NCBI GenBank assembly: GCA_021823045.1
Contig: JAKAPB010000156.1
Location: forward strand, 1 to 5,742
DNA length: 5,742 nucleotides
Reading direction: 5' to 3'
DNA from: Actinomycetes bacterium
Lineage (GTDB): Bacteria; Actinomycetota; Acidimicrobiia; Acidimicrobiales; Acidimicrobiaceae
Shown here: piece by piece, positions 1 through 5,336 of the stretch
Layout: every line of letters starts with the position of its first letter
Position numbering within the stretch: the first letter of the stretch is position 1
The notes under the pieces: model-generated
Told to the model about the DNA's origin: nothing
Database searches by the model: none
The model's input: only the letters and a program-made list of their open reading frames with translations
Program-made: the position numbers and the translations under genes

Positions 1-75
1 GTAGATAGCAGCGAGGCGGGCATCTTCGCCAACGAAGAGATCAAAAGGGAGGGTTACTACAAGGCAGTTCGTTAG
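1..75 (+). CDS. C-terminal end of an unidentified upstream gene (partial)
   Basis: Frame 1 is open from the window edge to a TAG at 73-75 and gives 24 residues ending in GYYKAVR. The peptide is mixed charged and aromatic (SSEAGIFANEEIKREGYYKAVR-like), with codon choice like that of the downstream genes, so it reads as the tail of a soluble protein rather than random sequence. I cannot assign a family from so few residues. It is on the same strand as the transporter operon, but 190 nt separate its stop from the binding-protein start. Co-transcription is therefore possible but not shown. The 5' part lies outside the window. Confidence 0.55.
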   Translation, partial: VDSSEAGIFANEEIKREGYYKAVR

Positions 76-153
76 TTGCGGCTCTTATGCGGGCGGGGAT
101 GAGCGGGGTAGAAACTGGTGCTGATACGGGCCTATGAGAGCAGATGACAAGTC

Positions 154-175
154 GGGCCAAAAGTGATCCAATCAG
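154..175 (+). repeat. Imperfect direct repeat, copy 1
   Basis: GGGCCAAA (154-161) is followed by GATC (165-168) and AATCAG (170-175). The same three blocks in the same order recur at 224-249 with slightly longer gaps. The first blocks of the two copies are offset by 70 nt, close to a whole number of DNA helical turns, which would suit a regulator binding both copies on one face of the helix. No family consensus was recognised. Confidence 0.4.
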
Positions 176-223
176 GGTCAGTGACGGCTCGGATGGTGTG
201 GACAAGAGAAAAAGATCAACGGT

Positions 224-249
224 GGGCCAAATGGTCGATCGTAAATCAG
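224..249 (+). repeat. Imperfect direct repeat, copy 2
   Basis: GGGCCAAA (224-231), GATC (237-240) and AATCAG (244-249) repeat the blocks of 154-175. This copy also contains the palindrome CGATCG (236-241). It ends three bases before the Shine-Dalgarno sequence of the binding-protein gene, so a protein bound here could block transcription or, in RNA, translation. The function is inferred from position. Confidence 0.4.
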
Positions 250-252
250 TAC

Positions 253-260
253 AAGGGGGA
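253..260 (+). promoter_or_regulatory. Strong ribosome binding site of the binding-protein gene
   Basis: AAGGGGGA lies 5 nt before the ATG at 266. It fixes the start of the lipoprotein and agrees with a signal peptide that begins with the basic residues MERKLR. Confidence 0.8.
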
Positions 261-265
261 GTTTC

Positions 266-1516
266 ATGGAAAGAAAACTAAGGTTTGGTGCTCGCCAAGG
301 CGTAATTGGCATCGCTTTAGCCGCTTTATTGGCGGCTTGCGGGTCGTCTTCAGCGTCGTCTGGGTCGTCGACAACCGCTGGATCGACTGCGAGCACCGCC
401 GCCGGACCGATATTGATCGGCCTTGCGACGCCGCTTACCGGCGGAGCACCTAGCGAAGGTCGCTCCGAGGAGCAGGTGGCAAATGACTTTGTTTCAAAGA
501 TAAACAGTTCGGGTGGCATCGACGGTCGTCAAGTAAAGTTGATTATTCGAGATACTCAAATGACACCAACAGGAGCGGTGTCGTCTTACGAATCGCTAGT
601 CAGCGCTGGCGTACAAGCGGTCGTCGGTGAATTCACCTCGACGGCTTTCCAGGCGGCCTGTGCGGTTGCCCAGCAGGAAAAGGTAGTGCTAATTGGTCAC
701 GCCTCTGCTACTCAAGGCCTGACCGATGGGAAGACCTACTGCTTCAGGGACGAATATCAGATCAACCAGGCATCGGGGGCGATGTTCGGCGTCGCAAAGG
801 CGAATAACTGGAATCCGATTGCAATTGCAACCGACACCAGCAGTTTCGGTGCGGGTGAGAATCAGTCGTGGTCCGCACTGGCCAGCCAGTATGGAATTAA
901 GATCGCCACCAACGTGACATGGGGTTCGCCCGCCGCCACACTCACCGCCCAGGTGCTAAACATCGCTCACAGTGGGGCCAAGGCGGTATTTGTTGGCTCG
1001 CCATCGGGGGCGGATATTACACTGCTAGCCTCCACAATGGTGCAGCTTGGGGTGAAGATCCCGATCTTTGGTCCAGGTGGAATCAACGGACCGGGTATCG
1101 CCAAGACCGCTGGACCTTCCTATTCGCAGCTTCCCGGCGTTTATAACATAACCAGCTACGATTCTGCGGTGCCTAAGGAAGCGGCCTTTATGGCTAACCT
1201 TGCCTCCGAGACGGGACTTCCACAAGGCGGAGGAAATATGACTCGACTCCAAGATGCCTTCGGGGTAATAGCGGCGGCGCTGGCAAAGACCCATGGCCAG
1301 GGTGGCCTAACTTTGGTCAATGCGCTGCAGACCTTAGGGAAGTATCCGACCCTTGCCGGAGGACCAGGTACGTACATCCAGTATTCGCCGACGGTTCATT
1401 CTGGTCTATTTGGACCGAACCTCCTTACGGTCTATAAGTGGTCGCCAGCCTCGAACTCGTTTTCGGTGAGCCAGAGCCTTTCATCATTGGCAAATAAAGC
1501 TCCTGGCGTAAATTAG
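266..1516 (+). CDS. ABC transporter substrate-binding lipoprotein, branched-chain amino acid (Leu/Ile/Val-binding) family
   Basis: This 416-residue protein should be the extracytoplasmic receptor that captures substrate and passes it to the LivH/LivM channel. Residues 1-25 form a lipoprotein signal: a basic start, a hydrophobic core, and the lipobox L22-A23-A24-C25, with C25 as the expected lipidated residue. Residues 26-47 are a flexible Ser/Thr/Ala/Gly linker. The mature fold starts near GPILIGLATPLTG (47-59) and shows hallmarks of the type I periplasmic-binding (Peripla_BP_6) family: the GGIDGRQVKLIIRD stretch (83-96), the AVVGEFTS segment (118-125), and later GAKAVFVG and LQDAFGVIAAAL. 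C132 and C159 could form a disulphide. The ATG has a strong Shine-Dalgarno sequence 5 nt upstream. It is the first gene of the operon, followed by a hairpin and livH. The substrate is uncertain: this family also binds urea, amides and aromatic or carboxylate compounds. Confidence 0.93.
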   Translation: MERKLRFGARQGVIGIALAALLAACGSSSASSGSSTTAGSTASTAAGPILIGLATPLTGGAPSEGRSEEQVANDFVSKINSSGGIDGRQVKLIIRDTQMTPTGAVSSYESLVSAGVQAVVGEFTSTAFQAACAVAQQEKVVLIGHASATQGLTDGKTYCFRDEYQINQASGAMFGVAKANNWNPIAIATDTSSFGAGENQSWSALASQYGIKIATNVTWGSPAATLTAQVLNIAHSGAKAVFVGSPSGADITLLASTMVQLGVKIPIFGPGGINGPGIAKTAGPSYSQLPGVYNITSYDSAVPKEAAFMANLASETGLPQGGGNMTRLQDAFGVIAAALAKTHGQGGLTLVNALQTLGKYPTLAGGPGTYIQYSPTVHSGLFGPNLLTVYKWSPASNSFSVSQSLSSLANKAPGVN

Positions 1517-1526
1517 TTCTAATTCC

Positions 1527-1560
1527 GTGCAGATCCTGGCGGCCCCATCAGGATCTGCAC
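1527..1560 (+). promoter_or_regulatory. Intercistronic hairpin: perfect 12-bp inverted repeat with 10-nt loop
   Basis: GTGCAGATCCTG (1527-1538) and CAGGATCTGCAC (1549-1560) are exact reverse complements around a 10-nt loop. The hairpin begins 10 nt after the binding-protein stop codon and ends 8 nt before the Shine-Dalgarno sequence of livH. No T-run follows (the next bases are ATAATTATGG), so it is not a classical rho-independent terminator. In many importer operons a hairpin at this place protects the 3' end of the binding-protein message or partly stops transcription, so that the receptor is made in excess over the membrane subunits. That role is inferred here. A DNA operator is the alternative. 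Confidence 0.75.
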
Positions 1561-1568
1561 ATAATTAT

Positions 1569-1574
1569 GGAGGG
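1569..1574 (+). promoter_or_regulatory. livH: Ribosome binding site that decides the livH start (TTG 1581)
   Basis: GGAGGG ends 6 nt before an in-frame TTG at 1581. The alternative GTG at 1527 has no Shine-Dalgarno sequence before it (TTAGTTCTAATTCC), and it would place the start codon inside the stem of the hairpin. Confidence 0.75.
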
Positions 1575-1580
1575 CCTCTT

Positions 1581-2462
1581 TTGAGTGAACTTTTAGGAAT
1601 ACTTTTTTCGAGTCTTTTTCTCGGCACTGCCCTCGGTCTGATGGCGCTCGCTTTTACTGTCGGCTATACGGTTTCACAGGTCTTCAACTTTGCCGTGGGA
1701 CAGGTGATGTTGTTGGGCGGCTTGTTGGTCTCGGCAGTCCAATTGACCAACTCTTTGGCTCTCAACGACATTCTTGCGGTGGTTATCGTCGGGCTGATCG
1801 GCGCTGGGGTTTACATCTTGACTCTGCGCTGGCCAGAGTCACACGGGGCTTCACCGCTGACCCTCGTCATGGTTACCTTCGGCATAGGGATGGTGATCGA
1901 ACAGCTAGCGATTAGGAAGTGGGGTAGCGATAGCAGGACGGTCCCCTCCTTACTTTCTGGTCACTTCACCGTCGATGGACTTTACGTACCCCAGCAGGGC
2001 TTGTTGCTTGTTTTAGTTGCTTTGGTTCTCGTCGTTTTTTTCGGATGGGCACAACGCCACACCAACGTCGGCCGTCAGTTGTTGGCACTGGGAAGCGCCC
2101 GGGCCTCGGCAAAATACTACGGGATAAATGACCTAGGGATGGTCACTCTCGCTTGGATAATTGCCTTTGGGGTCTTGGCAATAGTCGGGGTGCTCTACCT
2201 CCCACTGACCGGAGTGTCGATGTCGGCGGACCTGACCTACGGAATAGACGCCTTCGCAGCTGCGGTGGTCGGGGGACTCGGGAATCCGGCGGGTGCGCTG
2301 GCCGGGGGACTGATCGTCGCCCTGGTCGTGAACCTGGTTGGCGTCTACATCACCCCTAACGTGGCGCACCTCCTGACCTTTGGGGTGTTGCTTGGGTTCT
2401 TGGTCCTTCGTCCCAACGGGCTCACCGGGAACAAGGCCGATCTAGTCGGACCTCGGGCTTAG
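1581..2462 (+). CDS. livH: LivH-family ABC transporter permease
   Basis: This is a polytopic inner-membrane subunit, about 293 residues from the TTG start, the usual size for LivH. It should pair with LivM to form the translocation channel. Hydrophobic helices run throughout, beginning with SELLGILFSSLFLGTALGLM. Family marks are the N-F-A-x-G stretch (residues 36-40, NFAVG here, NFAHG in most members), the cytoplasmic ATPase-contact loop starting GRQLLALGSA (from residue 164) and ending YYGIN, and the FAAAVVGGLGNPAGALAGG segment (225-243). The start is chosen from the GGAGGG site 6 nt upstream; a longer reading from GTG 1527 adds 18 residues made from hairpin sequence and is less likely. The gene follows the binding protein and its hairpin, and is separated from livM by about 104 nt. 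His to Val in the NFAHG motif is a small departure. Substrate specificity cannot be read from it. Confidence 0.92.
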   Translation: MSELLGILFSSLFLGTALGLMALAFTVGYTVSQVFNFAVGQVMLLGGLLVSAVQLTNSLALNDILAVVIVGLIGAGVYILTLRWPESHGASPLTLVMVTFGIGMVIEQLAIRKWGSDSRTVPSLLSGHFTVDGLYVPQQGLLLVLVALVLVVFFGWAQRHTNVGRQLLALGSARASAKYYGINDLGMVTLAWIIAFGVLAIVGVLYLPLTGVSMSADLTYGIDAFAAAVVGGLGNPAGALAGGLIVALVVNLVGVYITPNVAHLLTFGVLLGFLVLRPNGLTGNKADLVGPRA

Positions 2463-2475
2463 GACTGGAGAGGTT

Positions 2476-2574
2476 ATGAAGCGAATCGATTTCTTTCAAT
2501 CCGTAGGAGAGCTGACCCACCCGTCTCTAACGTCCGAGTGTTCTGTCACAAGTGAGGTTCGATCAGATGGATAG
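2476..2574 (+). CDS. Possible 32-codon small ORF overlapping the livM start (coupling or leader ORF)
   Basis: An ATG at 2476 follows GGAG (2467-2470, 5 nt spacing) and opens a frame of 32 codons, beginning MKRIDFFQSVGELTHP, that stops at TAG 2572-2574. The stop lies just past the livM ATG (2567), so the two frames overlap by 8 nt. Ribosomes finishing this ORF would be placed on the livM start, as in translational coupling. The peptide is hydrophilic, with no membrane helix or signal and no run of Leu, Ile or Val codons, so it does not look like a classical attenuation leader. It may instead be chance or a decayed stretch. It is out of frame with livM and unlike any family I recognise. Confidence 0.35.
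   Translation: MKRIDFFQSVGELTHPSLTSECSVTSEVRSDG
2551..2557 (+). promoter_or_regulatory. livM: Ribosome binding site that favours the livM start at ATG 2567
   Basis: AGTGAGG ends 9 nt before the ATG at 2567 and is the only purine-rich, Shine-Dalgarno-like string here. The alternative in-frame GTG at 2552 lies inside this string and has no such site in front of it. A TAA at 2528-2530 in the same frame excludes starts further upstream. Confidence 0.55.
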
Positions 2575-3679
2575 CTCGAAAATCCAACCGAGGCAAGATC
2601 TCGGTTCAAAGCTAAAAGAGCTAGGTGCCGACGCCCTGGTAGTGGCGATATTGCTGGGAGTATTCCTAGTCACCGTATCTCGGCATACCGGCTTTAGCAT
2701 TAACGTCGCCACGACCTTTGCAATCTTTCTGATGCTGGCGATCAGCCTGCAGCTCCTGCTTGGATTTTCAAATCAAGCCTCCCTTGCACAGGCGGCGGTA
2801 TACGGTCTCGGTACATACGTCTCGATCTTTTTAGAGGTGCACTTTGGCGTGCCACCACTGGTCGCACTTCTCGCTTCGATCGCCGCTGGTGCACTGTGTG
2901 GAGTAATTGTCGCCTTGCCACTTTTGAGGTTGCGAGAACACTTTTTGGCGATGGGAACACTCGCTTTTCAGGTGATGCTCTCGACGGGTTTCGACCATCT
3001 AAACGGGCTCACCGGCGGCGTAAACGGCGAAGTCGCACCGTTGGCACACCTGAACTCCCTTTCGATGCTCCTTTTGATCCTTGGGGTAGATGCGGCTGCG
3101 ATCTTAGGGGTGCGTTTTTTCAGGCAGAGCGCCAAGGGGAGAAAGATCCTTGCCGTCAAGACCGATGAGACGATGGCGATGTCCCTTGGTGTCAACGTCA
3201 AGGCATTCAGGCTCGTAGCCGTGGTAGTATCCTTTGCTTTGGCGAGAGCAGCGGGATTCTTCTTCTCCGAGACGGCGGCATTTGTCGCTCCTGACGACTT
3301 CAATTTAGCGGTGTCGCTAGCGGTGCTCGCTTCGGTCATCGTGGGGGGCAAGAGCCTCACTTGGAGCGCACTCGTTGGCGCTGGTGTCTACAGCATCCTT
3401 ACCGGATATACCACCAACCTTCCTGGCCTGTCGGTTCTCATCCTTGGCATCGCACTAATCGTTATCCTGGGATATCTGCCCGAGGGCGTCACCGGGGTCT
3501 ATTCTCCGACGGCAGAGGCCTTGGCCAAGCTCAAGATGAAGCGAGGTCGGGACCAAAAAAGCCCTGTTAGTCGAGCGCAAGACGGTGTCGATGTCGGTGT
3601 AGTCCGCTCGGATGAGACCCAGATCGACAAGTCGTTCGATTTAATGGTCACGGCAAAGCCAGTGGAGGGGGTCCAATGA
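2567..3679 (+). CDS. livM: LivM-family ABC transporter permease with a long hydrophilic C-terminal tail
   Basis: This is the second inner-membrane permease, about 370 residues from the ATG at 2567 (375 if GTG 2552 is used). It forms the channel with LivH. After a hydrophilic N-terminus (1-22) come membrane helices and the LivM mark NQASLAQAAVYGLGTY (69-84; SLGxAAFxGxGAY-like in relatives). The ATPase-contact loop is G191-R192-K193 through LGVN (207-210), followed by helices and a VGGKSLTWSALVGAG segment (259-273). Relatives usually have GG-x-G-(T/S)-x-x-G here; Lys262 and Ser267 replace two glycines. From about residue 310 a 61-residue charged tail without membrane segments extends past the normal end of the fold. 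The gene follows a 104-nt gap that contains a possible small ORF. Its TGA overlaps the livG ATG (ATGA), indicating coupled translation. Confidence 0.9.
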   Translation: MDSSKIQPRQDLGSKLKELGADALVVAILLGVFLVTVSRHTGFSINVATTFAIFLMLAISLQLLLGFSNQASLAQAAVYGLGTYVSIFLEVHFGVPPLVALLASIAAGALCGVIVALPLLRLREHFLAMGTLAFQVMLSTGFDHLNGLTGGVNGEVAPLAHLNSLSMLLLILGVDAAAILGVRFFRQSAKGRKILAVKTDETMAMSLGVNVKAFRLVAVVVSFALARAAGFFFSETAAFVAPDDFNLAVSLAVLASVIVGGKSLTWSALVGAGVYSILTGYTTNLPGLSVLILGIALIVILGYLPEGVTGVYSPTAEALAKLKMKRGRDQKSPVSRAQDGVDVGVVRSDETQIDKSFDLMVTAKPVEGVQ

Positions 3680-4521
3680 GCGCAGTGTTGACCTCGAATT
3701 CAGCTTCTCCGGTCTTAGAGATCTCCGGCCTTTGCAAGAGCTTTGGTGGCGTGAGTGTCCTGTCGGGGTTCGATTTGAAAGTGGAGAGCGCCGAAAGGGT
3801 CGCTCTGGCTATCTTGGGTCAGAATGGCGCAGGCAAGACCACTTTGATGAACCTGATCACCAGGTTGCTCCCATATGACAAGGGATCGATCGAGATATTT
3901 GGTCATTCCACGTCTGAGTTGGCGGCCAAAGACCTCCCGTCGGTTGGGGTAGCACGTACTTTTCAAACCCCGCGGCTGCTGATCGAGGAGACGGCCCTAG
4001 ACAACGTGATTCTTGGAGCACTCGGTCGAAAGGACGTCTCGGGCAGGGGAAAGGTGAAGCGGGCGAAGGCGGTTGCATCGGAGGCACTCGAATTTGTTGG
4101 ACTGCAGTCGGTAGCTAATCGCTATGTAAAGAGCCTCCCTTTTGGAACGAGGAAGGTGGTGGAGCTCGCCAGAGCCTGGGCGATTGGTCCGAAGGTGATG
4201 CTGCTCGACGAGCCTGCGGCGGGATTGAGCAACGACGAAGAAAGAGAGCTATGTCGAATGCTCGCCGCAATAAGGGATCAGGGAGTGGCGCTGATACTGA
4301 TTGAACACCGTATGGGTCTAGTTGCCGCTGTGGCAAAAAGCGTAGTGATGATGGACGCTGGCAAGGTGGTTTTCACCGGATCACCCGCAGAGGCGCTTTC
4401 GAGTGAGGTCGTTCGAGAACGATACCTCGGTTCGGGTTTCGACGCCAATCCACATACCAGCTCGAACGACGAAACCCTTGACGAGAAGCCAGATTTGACG
4501 AAGGAAAGTGACCGAAGGTGA
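3676..4521 (+). CDS. livG: LivG-family ABC transporter ATP-binding protein
   Basis: This 281-residue cytoplasmic ATPase drives import together with LivF. Visible motifs are Walker [10 protein letters not shown] (48-56), the Q-loop in ARTFQTPRL (Q97), the signature [14 protein letters not shown] (154-167; relatives have LSYGxxRxLEIARAL, a LivG-type variant of LSGGQ), Walker B VMLLDEP (174-180, D178 and catalytic E179), the D-loop-like AAGLSNDE, and H-loop H211 in IEHRM. Three small oddities: about two extra residues between E40 and Walker A (ERVALAILG against the usual E plus six), Q in place of P in GPNG, and R212 where EHDM is usual. All catalytic residues are present. A 28-residue acidic tail from GFDANPH to the end makes it longer than the usual 250-260. 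The ATG overlaps the livM stop, with GGAGGGGG at 3664-3671 as the ribosome site. Its TGA overlaps the livF GTG. Confidence 0.93.
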   Translation: MSAVLTSNSASPVLEISGLCKSFGGVSVLSGFDLKVESAERVALAILGQNGAGKTTLMNLITRLLPYDKGSIEIFGHSTSELAAKDLPSVGVARTFQTPRLLIEETALDNVILGALGRKDVSGRGKVKRAKAVASEALEFVGLQSVANRYVKSLPFGTRKVVELARAWAIGPKVMLLDEPAAGLSNDEERELCRMLAAIRDQGVALILIEHRMGLVAAVAKSVVMMDAGKVVFTGSPAEALSSEVVRERYLGSGFDANPHTSSNDETLDEKPDLTKESDRR

Positions 4522-5300
4522 GCGTTTCTAATTGGCCAGTCAGCTTAGAGGGGGTGCGGTCCGGGCAGCACACATCCACCTTGGATGCTACGAGTGAGCC
4601 AGCCCTCAAATGCAGCGAGGTTGTCTTTAACTATGGGGTATTGCGGGCTCTAAGGGGAGTGTCGCTCGAAGTAAGTCTCGGCAGTTCGGTCGGAGTTGTT
4701 GGGGTTAACGGGGCCGGGAAGTCGACACTACTAGGGGTTCTTTCGGGACATCTTTCCCCCAGTTCCGGTGGCCATGGGTCATTCGGTGTCGACCTAGCTG
4801 GCAAGGGTCTAAGGGATCACATGCGCAAGGGAGTAGTACTTGTTCCCGAAGGCAGGCATGTGATCGGCAAGCTCACCGTCTACGACAACTTGTTGCTCGG
4901 CAGGTCGTGCTTTGGCTTTAAAAAGCCGGAAAAGGCGCTGCTCGACTTCGTCTTCGAGATCTTTCCAGAGGTCTATGGGAGACGGGAACTTAAAGCCGGA
5001 GCATTGAGCGGGGGCGAACAGCAGATGCTGGCCATTGCCCGGGCACTATTGGCAGAACCGAGGATACTCCTGCTAGATGAGCCGTCCCAGGGGTTGGCGC
5101 CAAAGGTGCAGGAGAGATTGGCCTCGTCGTTTGCCGCCCTTTTGAAATCTGGAGTTACCATGCTCATAGTCGAGCAGAACCTCTCGTTCGCAAGGACTTG
5201 CACTAGTTCGATATACGCTCTCGCCCAGGGTGAGGTGAGGTTTCACGGCGACTGGAAGAGCTTTGCGTCCAAGGCCGACCTGCTCGAAGAGTACCTATAG
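4518..5300 (+). CDS. livF: LivF-family ABC transporter ATP-binding protein
   Basis: This 260-residue cytoplasmic ATPase is the partner of LivG. Motifs in order are Walker [10 protein letters not shown] (62-70), the LivF hallmark LVPEGRHV (108-115, Glu at the Q-loop place as is normal for LivF), [10 protein letters not shown] (119-128), the signature [15 protein letters not shown] (163-177), Walker B RILLLDEP (182-189, D187 and catalytic E188), SQGLAP, and VEQN (218-221), where LivF proteins carry Gln instead of the H-loop His. The GTG start overlaps the livG stop (GTGA). AAGGAA at 4501-4506 is a plausible but distant ribosome site. About 30 residues precede the point where other LivF proteins begin (near [11 protein letters not shown]). 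No later in-frame start has a well-spaced ribosome site, so the extension is probably real but is the least certain part. It is the last gene of the operon and meets a convergent gene 36 nt on. Confidence 0.93.
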   Translation: MSVSNWPVSLEGVRSGQHTSTLDATSEPALKCSEVVFNYGVLRALRGVSLEVSLGSSVGVVGVNGAGKSTLLGVLSGHLSPSSGGHGSFGVDLAGKGLRDHMRKGVVLVPEGRHVIGKLTVYDNLLLGRSCFGFKKPEKALLDFVFEIFPEVYGRRELKAGALSGGEQQMLAIARALLAEPRILLLDEPSQGLAPKVQERLASSFAALLKSGVTMLIVEQNLSFARTCTSSIYALAQGEVRFHGDWKSFASKADLLEEYL

Positions 5301-5336
5301 CTCGACCCTGCTCGAACTCGAATGGGTCTCGATAAG
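5301..5336. other. Convergent spacer with repeated CTCGA motifs; weak bidirectional stem possible
   Basis: The 36 nt between the stops of livF and the opposing regulator gene hold CTCGA at 5301, 5311, 5317 and 5328, and a fifth copy sits in the end of livF (5283-5287). GACCC (5304-5308) can pair with GGGTC (5324-5328) around a 15-nt loop, and TCGA copies could extend the stem with bulges. There is no T-run on either strand, so a terminator is only suspected because two operons meet here. Confidence 0.25.

Larger units (their letters stand above)
76..265 (+). promoter_or_regulatory. Leader / probable promoter region of the transporter operon
   Basis: This is 190 nt without a convincing gene, between the upstream stop codon and the binding-protein start. 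It is the natural place for the operon promoter and its operator. I found no good pair of sigma-70 -35 and -10 boxes: the best -10-like string, TATGAG at 133-138, has no matching -35 box at 16-18 nt. The region holds two imperfect copies of a GGGCCAAA...GATC...AATCAG motif (154-175 and 224-249) and a CGATCG palindrome at 236-241. It ends in a strong Shine-Dalgarno sequence at 253-260. The promoter role is inferred from position only. Confidence 0.45.

Noticed and set aside
110..230. Sigma-70 type promoter (TATGAG at 133-138; TGGACA at 199-204 as a -35)
   Set aside because: Neither element has a partner at 16-18 nt, and single weak hexamers are expected by chance.
163..453. 96-codon plus-strand frame overlapping the start of the binding-protein gene
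   Set aside because: It reads through the lipoprotein start in another frame, is rich in Arg and Trp, and has no ribosome site. The overlapping frame has a clear signal peptide and family match.
178..519. 113-codon minus-strand frame opposite the leader and signal peptide region
   Set aside because: It is the antisense of the low-complexity Ser/Ala linker, which gives an Ala/Pro-rich shadow; no ribosome site or family resemblance.
1527..1560. Rho-independent terminator after the binding-protein gene
   Set aside because: The stem is good but no T-run follows, and the downstream genes belong to the same transporter, so full termination is unlikely.
1527..1580. N-terminal extension of livH from GTG 1527
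   Set aside because: No ribosome site, start codon inside a perfect hairpin, and a well-spaced GGAGGG precedes TTG 1581.
2476..2574. Branched-chain amino acid attenuation leader peptide
   Set aside because: The peptide lacks runs of Leu, Ile or Val codons and no terminator/antiterminator pair is visible; coupling is the better explanation.
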